Notes: generated by a model from the sequence alone, not told the origin. A stretch of DNA of 64,000 nucleotides from Desmodus rotundus (GCF_022682495.2 NC_071390.1:171703220-171767219), one strand, 5' to 3'; shown: positions 22,826 through 34,474, numbered from the stretch's first letter. Made by a program: numbers and translations.

Positions 22826-23095
22826 ATTCAAGCTGTGGAGTCAAACTTTCTAAATTTCAAACCCTGACCCACCACTTACAGGTGTGGGCTGTGGGACATC
22901 ATTTATCCTCCATAAGCCTTCATTTCCATATATGTGTGTATATATATAGATATATATATGTATGTGTGTGTATATATATAGATATATATATGTATGTATA
23001 TGTATATATATATATAATGAGATAATAATTACATGCAACTTGATGTAGTGTGTGTTATATAATAAGCCCTAAATTAATGTTAACTGACCTTTACT
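22826..23095 (+). repeat. MIR SINE split by a TA/TG microsatellite
   Basis: 'caagctgtggagtcaaac', 'gacccaccacttacaggtg' and 'gtgggacatcatttatcctc' are MIR 5' and middle blocks. After the microsatellite, 'gagataataattacatgcaa' and 'aataagccctaaattaatgt' are its 3' part. The VES at 22581 inserted into its 5' end. Confidence 0.78.
22925..23018. repeat. Compound (TA)n/(TG)n/(GATA) microsatellite
   Basis: Alternating purine-pyrimidine tract. A 34-base TG/TA/GATA block recurs about 50 bases further on, so the tract is partly a duplicated unit. Confidence 0.95.
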
Positions 23096-23350
23096 CTTTA
23101 CTGTCAGAGCCACGTAGTCTCTCCAAGTCTCCATCTTGAACTCCATTCCTCATCCTAAACATCATATATTTGTATTTCCTGGAGTTACATCTTTGGGTCT
23201 CTTCTCTGCCTAATTCACACTTGTATATTCATTCAACTTATTTGATTTTTTTTATTCCTATACCTACAACATCACCTTTGTTCTTAAAGTTTACAAATCC
23301 CTTTTAGGCTCACACCTCTCTTCTGAACTATGGAAGAAATTTTCCACTTG
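23096..23350. other. Unassigned DNA
   Basis: Nothing recognised. Confidence 0.3.
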
Positions 23351-23359
23351 ATAGCCACT

Positions 23360-23850
23360 ACCTCTTAATGCCCAACATTTCTAAAATAAACTCATTAACC
23401 ATTTCCACCCTCCGGTCCAACACACACACGTGTGCACACACACCTGTTTGTAGCCCTTCGCTTCCTAGGCAGTTATTGACACTATGGACGTTCCAGTCAG
23501 TCACTGAAGCCAGAAATTAATGACTTTTCCCAGATTCCTTCTTCTCCCTCATTTCCCACTACAATTTGTCACTAAACTCTATAAAATTCACCTCCCAAAT
23601 AGTTCTAAATCAGCCAACACTTCTCTATAGCTATTCTCATAATTAGGAATCAAATCAAGGCTTCTGAGCCAAAGCCCACGTAGTTCATGATTTAACTAGT
23701 GTCCGTCTCTTCTCAGCCACTCTTCCCTCCTTATCCCCAAGTGTCAACCACATCAACTGTTGTAAGTTTCCTAAATGCACCAGATTTTCTCCTGCTTTCT
23801 CGGCTTTGAATATCGTATTCTCTCTGTCTGGGCTGTGACCACATCATTTT
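23360..23850 (+). repeat. Possible L2 LINE piece
   Basis: 'ccagtcagtcactgaagcc', 'cagattccttcttctccc' and 'attcacctcccaaatagttc' suggest the pyrimidine-rich region of L2 upstream of its 3' end, strongly diverged. Confidence 0.4.
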
Positions 23851-23869
23851 GTGCGTGACACCTATTGTA

Positions 23870-24040
23870 GAATGGAACCAACAAGCTGAGTACTCACTGT
23901 CCTCTCATCACCTATTGCATAGAAATATCATCATCATCTTGTTTTAGAGAACAGAAAAAAACTTTCAGAGAGGTTAAGGAACATACATGTGGCTCCTCAG
24001 CTGGAAATTGTCAAAGACAAGTTTGGAATTACTTAGGGGT
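23870..24040 (-). repeat. MIR SINE fragment
   Basis: Reverse MIR: 'gttttagagaacagaaaaaa', 'tttcagagaggttaagga' and 'catgtggctcctcagctgg'. Confidence 0.65.
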
Positions 24041-24599
24041 TAAGTAAATGTTCCTTAGATGTTGAATCTTAAGACAGGAATTGTTATTCTTCCTATAAGG
24101 ATATCAAAATGGAAAATCAAATATTTTTAATGACCTTATAACTGGTTCATATTAAAGCAAAGATATAGGCCTGGATTTAAATTTTTGTTACACTTGGTTG
24201 CTTTTTCCAAGTTGTTTGGCAAAACAAAGAGGAAAAGACATGACTTGGGATGGAGAACACAAAATACAATATACAGATGATGCATTATAGAATTGAACAC
24301 CTTAAATCCATATAATTTTATTAGCCAATGTAGCCCCAATAAAGTCAATAAAAATCAAATTTAAATTAAAATAAATCATTATGGTACAAAGTGACCACAG
24401 TTAGTTCAAAATGGTTCCCCTCACTATTCTGTACTTGTTCTTTTCTCTTCCTCTTACCAATAAAAATTTTAAAGATCTGAATAAAATATTATGTCCTCTG
24501 CCAGAACTTTCTGACCTTCTCCTTTATGATGATTCACTCCTCTAAAATCCTATGACATTTCCAAAGCACATCATCTGGGCTAAAACTTAATCCTATGTG
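24041..24599. other. Unassigned AT-rich DNA
   Basis: Nothing firm; 24480-24590 could be a scrap of L2 ('gccagaactttctgacc'). Confidence 0.35.
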
Positions 24600-25870
24600 A
24601 CTGGCATTGTTTATTTTTTATTAAGGTATATATTATAGAGTAAAATTCATACTTTTCATGCAGAGTTCTCTGGGTTTTGCAAATGTATAGTCACATAACC
24701 ACCACCAAAATCAAAATACATAAAAGTCTGTTAGCTCATAAAATCATACCTTTGCATAATGTAGTCATCCTTCCCTCTTACCCCAGCTTCTGACAATCAT
24801 TGATCCATTTTTCTGTGTCTACAGTTTGGAATATTCCAGGATGCCATATGCATGGAATCATACTGAATGTAGCCTTAGGGGGCTGACTTCTTTCATTTAC
24901 TTCAATGCGTTTGACATTCATCCATGTCGCTGGGGTGTTAGGAGTCCACTCCTTTCTATTACTGAGTAATATTCTATAGCATGATGCACCACAGTTTGCT
25001 TATCAATTGCCCTGTTAGTGACTATTTCAGCTATTTTCAATTGATTATGGATAAAGTGAAAATATTTGCACAAATTTTTTGCATTAAAAATGTATCATTT
25101 CACTCAGGAAAATCCTCAGTAGTGGAACTGGTGGCAAGTGCATATTTAACTTTATTAGAAATTACTAACCTATTTTTCCACAGTTAAGATACCATTTTGC
25201 ATTCTCAACAACAAATTACGGGAGTGCCAGATGCCCTGCATCCTCACAAATGCATTGCACTGTCAATTGTTAAAATCTTTGCCATGCAAGGAGTAGTACC
25301 TCATTATGGTTTTAATTTGTATTTCCCTGATGACTAATGTTTAGCACCTTTATGTCTGCTCATTTGGCATCTATATATCTTCTTTTGTAAAGTATCAGTT
25401 TAAATATTATTTCAAAAATATATTTCAATTATTGTTTGTTTCCTTACCGCCACATTCTAGGTATTCTGTATTTCTCCTGGGTGCCAAGTTCTTATGAGAT
25501 ATGTGATGCAAAATATTTTCTTCTAGATTACGTATAGCTTATATTTTTACTTTTGTAAGAGTATCTTTTACAGAGCAGGAGTTTTCTAAAACTTTTATAC
25601 TTGTAGGTTTTAGTTTTAGGTATATGACCAATTTTAAGTTTAAGAAACAAAGTTTTTGTTTCTTTTATTCCTATTGATACTGATTTATTTCTTTTTCATA
25701 CTCAGTGCACTGACCAGAATGTATGTATAGTTGGTGTTCTTAGCATTAGGAAGAGTGGACATATTTGCCTTATTCTCTGCCTTAGTGAGCAAGGGTTCAG
25801 TTTTCCACCATTAAGAAGTTTGCTATTTTTTGTAGATATACACACACACCTATATATTTCATATATTTTT
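24600..25870 (-). mobile_element. L1M LINE, 3' UTR and end of ORF2
   Basis: Reversed L1 over 1.2 kb: 'gtatagtcacataaccacc', 'atgcatggaatcatactg', 'gacattcatccatgtcgctg', 'atttgtatttccctgatgac', 'aagagtggacatatttgcc'. Enough ORF2 sequence remains to order it, but no open frame. Pieces are missing between 25.4 and 25.75 kb relative to a full L1. Confidence 0.88.
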
Positions 25871-26295
25871 ATATTTTTATTTTTTAAATGTTAAATTCCC
25901 AACCTGGAAAGATTTACCATAAGGTAGCCCGCTCTGTTCAACATTTTGAGTCAGGGACTGGGACAAAGCAGTAAACACCAGGGTCGCTGGCATGTTAATC
26001 ACAAGCAGCTACATTCAAAATGATATAACATGATGACTACGGATTAGGTAAGGCCCTAAATTAAGGTCAAAAACACACAACACAGGCATAGACTTTTTTT
26101 TAAGGAAAAGAAAACTATCTCAGGGTGTTCCTTTCATGGTAAACCTAATACTCAGCAATTTGCTCTGCATTTCAAATGAAGGCTTTGATGGTTTTATGCT
26201 GCATTAAAGTACGAAAGTCTAAAATATGAGAAATGACGACAGTGCTTAGTGTCACTCAAAACACATCTCCTCCCCTCAGAGCACAATTCACCCAC
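25871..26295. other. Unassigned DNA
   Basis: Possible further old repeat; not identified. Confidence 0.35.
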
Positions 26296-26296
26296 A

Positions 26297-26505
26297 CAGG
26301 GTGCGGCACAAATACCGCCCCTTTTTATTACAAAGTCTTTCATTACAAAATCGTAAGCATGTCATTCTGTAACAAAACAATATCACACTCAAGCACACCA
26401 TAGGACATTTTAGGTGAAATGTTCAAATTAAAGCTATAAATTATTACACCCACATTATTACCCTACCAACCACACTCTTACAGGCATTACTTCTGCCAGA
26501 CCCTG
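26297..26505. mobile_element. CAGGGT-ended MITE-like element, copy 1
   Basis: Ends are inverted copies: CAGGGTGCGGCACAAATA at the left, and the right end reversed reads CAGGGTCTGGCAGAAGTA. The interior (about 165 bp) recurs at 60.6 kb with roughly 85-90% identity by eye. About 209 bp, AT-rich, no coding capacity. Flanks are CA on the left and TA on the right, so TA target duplication is possible but not proven. Family not known to me. Confidence 0.72.
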
Positions 26506-27600
26506 TATTTTTACATTTTTATACATACACACACATGTATACACTAAGAATTTTAAACCTTATTTTGTGTGGAAGACTTTAAATGTTTGTAAAACCAAGA
26601 AATTGTGAATGCTTTATCAATTAAAAAATAATAAAACACCTAATCATTAAAATTAAGTTAACACAACATTTTACATAAATTACATAAAATGCGATACAAT
26701 TTAAGACTGAATAATGTGCAGAGGAGAGTAACCAGAAAGTTAAAGCAAACTGAAATAATGTCAACAAGTAACTAGGAGAACAGGTGATATTTTTCGATAC
26801 AAAATGACTTTTAGTTTGAAAGTGGATTAGATTTGTTCTAATCAGTAAAAGTCAGAGAGTCTACGTAGACAAGTGTTCCCTCTAGAAGTAGCAAATTCTT
26901 TGTTCCTGGAGCTATGCATCGACAACATGGGCACCTCACAACGTGGGTGTAGAGAAGACTTCGGCATAGAAATGAAAATCTAGAGGGAGAGAGAAACTAT
27001 CACATAAATGACCCACAGGCCTTGGAGCCATATGGAAATCACAAACAAATCTTCAAATGCGACTTCATCTCTGTTCAAATCAATTTCACTGAGCAACATT
27101 ACTGGATGGCTAGGTGCCACCCAAGCTGCATTTTGAACCCTGCATCTCCTTGCAGGTGTTATAGTTCCTGAAACAGACAGCAAAACCGAAATAGGCGTGC
27201 TCTGTTCTCTTGATTTCCCTGGCAACCGAGCTCGGGACACTTTCAAAGGTTACTATTGTTTGTGTATTTGCCAATGGCAAGGTCAGTGCTACCTTAAAGA
27301 ACTTCTGAGTCAGAAATGTCCCAGGAGGTGTGAACTTGTTCTCAGTTACACCACAGTGAGGATCAGGAGAGGTGGGTTTAGAAACAGGATTTGGGTACAA
27401 GGAACCGTAGGACACGAGGTACCCTCCAAGGACACTGCAGTGTCACTGTGGCTAGCCCACACCTGAGCCCAGAATCAGCTCCAGAACCCTCTCTTCCTTT
27501 CTTTCCTCTCAGACCTGAGCCCATGCAGAAAGCAAAATGTTTTAATAGACAGAAGCTAGATGAAGAGCTTAAATGAGCCACTCTAATGAGAATTTAGGCT
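26506..27600. other. Unassigned DNA, moderate GC around 27.1-27.6 kb
   Basis: Several overlapping frames of 60-101 codons on both strands between 26.98 and 27.58 kb. None shows a domain or a splice-bounded structure I recognise. Could hold a conserved non-coding block; not testable here. Confidence 0.35.
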
Positions 27601-28485
27601 CTAATTAAAAAAAAAAAATCGGCATGTGTGCTGGGAGCCTCCCCCTAGATTGCCGTGGAGCCATATGGAAAACCCAAATCCCTGGTCGCACATTTCAGAA
27701 ATGAGCATTTATCAAAGCACCACCTGCCTACCTATCCTGGGGCTCTTTCAGCATCTATTGCTTTCCTACTTCTGCTTTTTAAAAGCCATGTTATCCACCC
27801 CGGTGGATTTTCCTTGGCCTATTCATGTAGCGTTTGGGGCCAATGTTGTTTGGCTTTATAACTCTTATTCCCCCTTAAAGTTGAAATCTGTAAGAGTGGC
27901 CTTAGAGATGTGAAAGGAAGTGCTATAGTCTTATGGTAGCCCAGGTTTCTGTGATTCTGGCTGATGGACACAAACAGAAAATGGGAAAGTAGGAAAGGGG
28001 AAAACGTTCTGTCATGCTGTACTTTACAAAGTTGATTTTTTTTCTCTTGGTTAATAGGAAAACAGATACTTTATATACCTTCAGACTTGCTGCAGGATTC
28101 ATGTTTAATGAGGTAAAGGATATTCAATAGTTTTTCACACAGCTGGAATAAAATGCCCCATGTATTAGCAACCTGCATGCTCTATATACAAATGGTGATA
28201 TTTGTACTGAGTATTTAAACAATGCACTTAGACATAAAGCTTGAAAGACAGATGGACAGACACACTCACTCATTTCCAAGCGTTCCCTGGTCCTTACAAT
28301 GATCCTCATAAGCCTCTTAAGATGCCGGAAATCCTATTTGACGGAATTATCTCATTTTAGCAAAGACATCATCACATCCGTCTGCAGCCCTATTTTAGAG
28401 ACTCTGACACAATTTCTTTATCTTTCCTCTCTTCTCTTCATGTGAAAAGTGGAAATCTTCAAATGCGATGTAACATCCCTTAAAA
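27601..28485. other. Unassigned DNA
   Basis: Nothing recognised. Confidence 0.35.
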
Positions 28486-28589
28486 TCAATTTAATTGAAC
28501 AAACATCATTGTGCTAGATGCTGCTGCATACGGAACCCTGCTTTCAAAGAAATCACATGACTTTAAAAAAGAAAATAAGCAAATGATTA
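28486..28589 (-). repeat. L2 LINE piece (left of MITE)
   Basis: 'acatcattgtgctagatgct' and 'aaccctgctttcaaagaaat' resemble the reversed L2 3' end. Continues after the MITE. Confidence 0.5.
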
Positions 28590-28752
28590 CCATATTTTGC
28601 CATATATAACGGGTACCTTTTTGCCCAAATTTTTGAGGGAAAAATGAGGATGTGCATTATACATGGGTATAATGACTACATTCCATAGGTATAATAAGCT
28701 GTGTATAATGTGCACAAAAATGTGGGTGCACATCATACATGGCAATATACGG
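28590..28752. mobile_element. TA-flanked MITE with about 30 bp inverted ends
   Basis: Left end CCATATTTTGCCATATATAA; right end reversed CCGTATATTGCCATGTATGA, both flanked by TA. 163 bp. Interior has two related halves ('gggaaaaatgaggatgtgc', 'gtgcacaaaaatgtgggtgc'). Terminal sequence and TA duplication fit a Tc1/mariner-superfamily non-autonomous element. Confidence 0.8.
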
Positions 28753-29430
28753 TACTACGATTTGACAAGCAGCCGTGGAGGGATTCATGCATCTGGCCAT
28801 CTGAAGAGTATGGCAAATTTCACTGAGGAGTCATGCTAGAGCTGGATTTTAAAGGATGAATGGAAATTCCCACCCAGTAAGGATATTTCAAGTGGAGACT
28901 GTAGAGCCTTGCCTGGTCAGGCTTCCACGAGTAGCTCCATGTGGCTTTCAGATACTGAAGCTTTGCTTAGAGTGGTTGGGATGGGGAATTTCTGCAGAGC
29001 AAACTGGACAGATGGATGAGGGAGAGATCAGGGCGGCATAATATGTGATGCTAAGAAGCTTGGACTTCACTCTCTAGAGAATTGAAGGCTTTTGTCAGAT
29101 TTTCATCAGAAGAGCAATTTGATCAAATTTTATTTTAAAAAGAAAGTTACATGGACGTTGGATTAAACTGAGACAAAACTGGAGACTGGGAGAATTATTC
29201 AAAACTCCACTGAGGATCCAGACAAAAAGTAATCAGGGTTTGGGCTAAAGTGAGGGTTGAAAATACGGGGGTAATCTAAAGGGGTAATTGGAGGGTAGAT
29301 TCTGCAAGACCATCTTACAAGTGATGGGAAAATGTGGCAGAGAGCGAGAGTGCTCAGGGAAATAGCGTACATGTAAAAGAAAGAGTCAAGGATGCTTTCA
29401 AGATTTCAGAGACCTCCTATTTTAATTATT
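28753..29430 (-). repeat. L2 LINE piece (right of MITE)
   Basis: 'attttaaaggatgaatggaa', 'gaagcttggacttcactctc', 'gagcaatttgatcaaatttt' and 'aaagagtcaaggatgctttc' follow the reversed L2 order. Diverged. Confidence 0.55.
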
Positions 29431-29459
29431 CTCCCTGAAAACATTGTGTCTTAGGGCCT

Positions 29460-29560
29460 TGCTACTCAAAGTGTGGTCCATATACTTACTTGAAGAATTG
29501 GCATCACCGGGAAGTATACTGAAAATGCAAGTTAGCGGGTTCCTTGGCAGAACCTCTGGT
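29460..29560 (+). mobile_element. MER5-type fragment
   Basis: 'ctactcaaagtgtggtcca' and 'ggcatcaccgggaagtata' fit the MER5A first half. Confidence 0.7.
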
Positions 29561-31725
29561 GTCAAGGTTCAGGAACCTTGCCCTCCAGTTCATTGGTAAA
29601 CATGCTAAAGTGGGAGAAGCACTGTCTCATGTGTTTAAACTAATATTCTACATGTCTCCCATGAGAATTCTTCCTTTTCTTCCAGCCACCTCTGACTTTT
29701 CTACCTCTAGTTCTGGTCTGGCTTGAAGTCTAAACAAAAGTAGCCTACGAGAGTGATGCCAAAATTTGGAAGTAAACAACATATTTCCAAATGTGAGGCT
29801 CATTCCACATGGTCATAGCAATGTAATGATAGTGTTAAGATGTTTTGCACTCCACTGAGTGTGGTTCCCATATGGTAAGTGCCTGCTTGTTATTGCATTA
29901 GACTAAAACACTAAGAAAGAACGGACACCACGGTACTTGAACTCATGTCTATTTTCTCTCCACAGTTCTCATTTCGATACTTCCAATGACAGCAGCGTCC
30001 TACTGTGATACCCTTTATTGTCAATGCCGCCATTGTAAATAGTGCAGAAAAGGGAAGCTGGACGCACAATGCAATAGTGAAAGGGTGGAAAACCTTGCTC
30101 TTAATTAGGCTCTTGAGTTTGAAAAACTCCATTCTTTTCATGAGAGGAAATACTTCAGCCTGAGCATCAGGAAAAGAGATGGTATATAAGCACGGAGAAC
30201 AGGGGATTGACAGACTAAAGAGAATGTCCAATTCGCAGCAGGTCTGAATAGAGGTTTTCAGGGTTCCGCCTTGGATTGTTTCACACTCTCTGCCATTCTT
30301 TCGCTCTCTTTCTCTCCCACAATTGCAGTTTTTGGAGTTGTAGCCTTCTCAATTCATGTCCTTCCTCTCCGTTTATTAATCTCTCTATGTTGTGAATGAG
30401 ATAAACCTTTAAAGGACTGTACTACTTTCTTCTTTTTCAAAGACACATCCTAGTAAAATGAAAATGAAGATACCTGAAGAGAGAAAGGAAACAAAGGGGA
30501 AAAGCAAGGAAGACAACTCTTAGAAAGAAGATAATGAAAGCCCCCTGCTGGAGCGAGGCTGTGCTGAGAATGCAACAGACAATAGAGGCAGAGCAAGAGC
30601 CTGCACTTAGAATCTCTGCAAGAAGAGAAAAAATTGTACCCTTTCTGCTCCAGTGAAGGAACAACAGGACCACCCAGGAGGGAAAAGAAGAAATGGGGTC
30701 TTTCCCTTCTTTCACCAGAAAAAAAAAGAAGATATATTGCAAAAATATCTTCCAAATTATGTAAGTGGTACTATGCTGAGACTGTTTCTAAACAGATCAT
30801 TTGGACCCTCTCCATTTAAGTGAGTTCTGCCTCCATCATATCTGATCCTGGAATTGTGTACTTACCCCAAAGATGCTGCCACTGATTGGCACAGCTTCGG
30901 ATAACTTCTTTGAGGATTATCTTCAGGATACTATTTTCTTTGCCTTGTCCTGCAATGTTTCAGTTGGTTGGTTGGTTGGTGTGACAGGCTATATTTATTT
31001 TGTTTGTTTTATTCTTAAAACTGACTATCACCATAATGTGCTATGCAGAGCCAGTGGCTGAATTCTGAGAATCTGGTCCTGAGAGGGGTCCCTCTGAGCC
31101 AATCCGTGATTGCTGGGTATTCACGCAGAGGCAGAAAGTCAGCGCTGAATTCACCAAAGACTTTTGTGACCTTTCTGTGTTTCTGTTTCAATTCCAGAGG
31201 TTTCCTTGTGGGATATAAAGTTCCAGGTTTTCTGTCTTTTCTTGGTATCTCAGATGCTGGCTAATCAATTCTCCAAGTTTTATGCAACTTGGGTCTTGAA
31301 CAAGGGACAGGCAGGACACTTCTACTTACTTTAAGGTATACAGGCTCAAGCTGTTTTATAACTTCATATTTCTGACTCACTATTTTTTTTAAATCCACCA
31401 CTATTGCTCTTGCAGTTACTGGAAGTCTGTCTCAGATTCCAGAAACAAGCTGATTGATCATCATTCCTCAACTTTAGAAGTAGAGAATTTTTATCCTTCC
31501 CCCTTTTCTTTGTAATTATTGGAGGTAGATAAGGGCTCTGTACATTCAAATTTTTTATTTCCATATGTTCATAAGTATATAATATCTTGTTATTTTTATA
31601 AAATAGTCCATACTAAATATTGTTCTGACTGCTCCTTGAAACTAATCAAAAGAAGTAGGCATAACAGAAGTATTTAATTTTTTTTTTGCTTTTTTGCTTT
31701 TGCTTAATCCTCACTTGGTTGTGAC
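29561..31725. other. Unassigned DNA
   Basis: About 2.2 kb without a recognised repeat. Contains a (GGTT)n scrap near 30966-30980. Overlapping 101-codon minus frames at 30437-30755 are serine/phenylalanine-rich antisense of a purine-rich tract and look non-coding. Confidence 0.4.
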
Positions 31726-31729
31726 AGCA

Positions 31730-31945
31730 AGTTCACCAAAGAACAGGGTACTTCCATAGGCTGCGGACTGCCGTGCAGGCTTGCGTATATGAGCGGGAAA
31801 GCTGCCTCGCCAGTGGTCCTTCTACCCAGCCCCCCTGGAGCTGAAGGGGCGATTGGCTGCATCCTCCACTGGTGAGGCACAGGCAGATCCTCAGTCTCAC
31901 CACCGGCGGGGAAAGAACAAACTCCCCTGACACTGAGCAGAGCTC
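31730..31945. other. GC-rich patch with inverted repeat
   Basis: GC clearly above its surroundings, with several CpG. CTCGCCAGTGG near 31807 is nearly the reverse complement of CCACTGGTGAG near 31868, so a stem with a loop of about 50 bases is possible. No gene or family recognised; too short to be called a CpG island. Confidence 0.5.
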
Positions 31946-32155
31946 AGAAGGCTAATCTAGCTGTTGATCTGATAGGCAAATGATGACACGCACAGAAGTC
32001 ACAACCACATGGACAGGGACATGGACAAATTTCAAACATGCAACATTCAGAGAAACATTAGAAGGTGTTGGAATTTGGTGAGCAAAGGACACGAATAAGT
32101 GCACCAAATACAACACTCAAAACCAAACTGCTGGCGCACACTATAAAGACCAAGG
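31946..32155. other. Unassigned DNA
   Basis: Nothing recognised. Confidence 0.3.
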
Positions 32156-32190
32156 CCAAGGTTTCTCAAAGTGTGGTCTGTGCTCATAGG
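32156..32190 (+). mobile_element. MER5-type element, interrupted left piece
   Basis: 'ggtttctcaaagtgtggtct' is the MER5A start. It stops at the L1 insertion and MER5 sequence restarts near 32497. Confidence 0.65.
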
Positions 32191-32495
32191 CACAGAAACA
32201 GACCGAAGGTTGCCAGAGGGGAGGGAGGGTTGGTGGAAAGGGTGAAGGGGCTGAGAATTACAGGTTGGTAGTTACAAAACAGTCACGGGATACAAAGTAC
32301 AGCACGGGGAATATAATCGATAGCATTGTAATAACTACGTATGGGTACTGGAAATATAGGGGGGACACATTGTAAAATATAGGATTGTCTAACCACTGTG
32401 CTGTGCACTTGAAACTAATACAAATAATATTGAATGTAACATGTAATTTCAAAATATAATGTAAAGTTCTTTCCAAAAAACGAAAACAAAAAACC
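32191..32495 (+). mobile_element. L1M LINE 3' end
   Basis: 'aggttgccagaggggaggg', 'gtacagcacggggaatata', 'gtgctgtgcacttgaaact' and 'aatattgaatgtaacatg' fit the 3' UTR of an L1MA-type element; ends in an A-rich tail near 32475-32495. Confidence 0.85.
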
Positions 32496-32640
32496 AAAGT
32501 GTCCTCTATAGACCAGTTTTATCAGAATTACCTGAACTACTAGCCAAAAGTGTAAACCCCTAGGTTCCACCCAGACTAATTAAATCAAGACTCTTCTAAT
32601 AACACCACACTTAGGAGCTACTATGCTAATTTAGATGTAT
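32496..32640 (+). mobile_element. MER5-type element, right piece
   Basis: 'ccaaagtgtcctctatagac', 'cagaattacctgaactac' and 'aaacccctaggttccacc' follow MER5A order. The repeated CAAAGTGT at its start is consistent with an L1 target-site duplication. Confidence 0.7.
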
Positions 32641-33504
32641 ACAAATTTGAAAAGCCAGTATGTTATCCATCTTAGTGTTTTAAAAAAACTAAATGAGTCA
32701 GCATATTATTTCTCAAGTTACTTTATAAATTGCATAAACATTATTCTATCTTTATATACCATATTCTATAAGTACAATATCAGACTATTGAGAGTCTGCA
32801 AAATAATATATACACAGGTATGTATGTACATATATTTCTTAAAAACACGTTCTTAGAACTGTTTATAAACGGAAAATTCTAATTATTTCTTTTTCTAGCA
32901 ACCTCACTCCCAATGAAGAGGTTAGTGGAATCCACAACTACTAAAACAGAGTCAGTCCCTTGGGCATTACCAACTAGACTTGCGTGCTTCCAGTCCAAAA
33001 ACCCTGGCCACATGCCCAAGCTTAGTCCATTTTTAATGTAAAAACCCTCTCTAATCAATAATGATTTTCCATGCCATTATTAGACCAAACCATTATTATA
33101 TTATACCTGAAAAGCTTTTTAGATCATTACAGAGTCTCCAAAATTCCACAACATTTCATCAGTCCAGATAATTTATAATAAGACCTATGAAATACCCAGT
33201 CTATTGAGGAGGAAACCTATATGGGCTATAACAATTGGAATGAAGGAAGAAAAAGTGTTCTTATTTGTAAAGGCTATGATTGTACACCTAAAAATCTTGA
33301 AAGCATCACTGAAAAGCTATTACAACTAATAAGTCAGTCAGTTTCCCAATTGCAAAGTAAATATACAGAAACATCAATAGCTGTTTTGTACAACAGGATA
33401 AGAAGTCAAGTGAAATCATGAAGTGCATTATTCACAAAGCCATCTTCTTTACAGGGCCTGTGCAGTGCTGAGATCCGGCAGAAGGCGAGGGGTCAGGTCC
33501 CCAG
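32641..33504. other. Unassigned AT-rich DNA
   Basis: Nothing recognised; frames of 66-73 codons are AT-rich and featureless. Confidence 0.35.
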
Positions 33505-33644
33505 TCCCGCGAGGCAGTGGGATGTGGCAACTATGCAGCCACACTGCTTGCATTCAGACTTCAACTGCTGCTCACTAGCTACATGACAAATACACCCACA
33601 CCTTAGTTTCCTCATCTTAAAATAACTTTAAAAATATTTTATAG
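33505..33644 (+). repeat. MIR SINE, left part
   Basis: 'gcattcagacttcaactgct', 'ctcactagctacatgacaaa' and 'ttagtttcctcatcttaaaa' are MIR blocks. Interrupted by the VES insertion. Confidence 0.8.
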
Positions 33645-33849
33645 AGCCTTGGCTGGTGTGGCTCAGTGAACTGAGCACCAGCCTGCAAACCAAAGGGTTG
33701 CTGGTTTGATTCCCAGTCAGGGCACATGCCTGGGTTGCAGGATAGTCCCCTCAGTAGAGGGTGTGCAAGAGGCAACCACACATTGTTTCTCTTCCTCTCT
33801 TTCTCCCTCCTTTCCCCTGTCTCTAAAAATAAATAAATAAAATCTTTAC
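33645..33849 (+). mobile_element. VES-type SINE
   Basis: 'gccttggctggtgtggctca', B-box-like 'ggtttgattcc', 'gggcacatgcctgggttgc', 'gaggcaaccacacattg', tail 'aaataaataaataaa'. Target duplication AAAATATTTTATAG (33631-33644) against AAAATATTGTATAG (33850-33863), one mismatch. Confidence 0.95.
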
Positions 33850-34045
33850 AAAATATTGTATAGTGTTATTGTGAGGACTACATGGGCTTTATATGATCAC
33901 CATCAGTTATGACTATGACTATGTAGTATATGTATGTAGGTTAGGACTGTATGACTACGCATAAAATATGACTCTATGGTAATTCACTTACACCAGTGCC
34001 TGGCACAAGCGGAAAACACTGAATAAATCTTCACTGTGATCATGT
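33850..34045 (+). repeat. MIR SINE, right part
   Basis: 'gttattgtgaggactacatg' and 'ccagtgcctggcacaagcgg' continue the MIR 3' half, with an extra stretch (about 33895-33985) between them. Confidence 0.7.
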
Positions 34046-34470
34046 GGCACGTGATTTGCTGAAATGACATAGTCTTGTGCCAACAGCTGATTATACAGTG
34101 TACTTCACAAATTTCAGGAATGAACCTAATGACTTAAGATTCCTTGCAATCTTGAGAGTTCATGATTCATTGAAAATATAACTTGATGTTTTTAATTTCT
34201 CATCTCCTCTCTGGCTTTTGTTAGTTTGAAGACTCGATGTTGGGTATAAGTGTGTTCGTGTTATCTCATCTAAGACAGATCAAATCTTAACAGAGTTTTA
34301 ACCAGAAATGACCAAACATTCATTTCTTTTCGTTTCTTCTTTAAAATGCATGGGAACTTACACAGGGAATAGTTGACAGAATGAACAGAAGAGCTGGGGG
34401 GTCTGTGCTTTTGAGAAGTTGAGATGAGCCAGCCTGGTTTAAAGGAATTCAGAAAGTCAGTGTGGGGAAA
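34046..34470. other. Unassigned DNA
   Basis: Nothing recognised. Confidence 0.35.
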
Positions 34471-34474
34471 TGTA

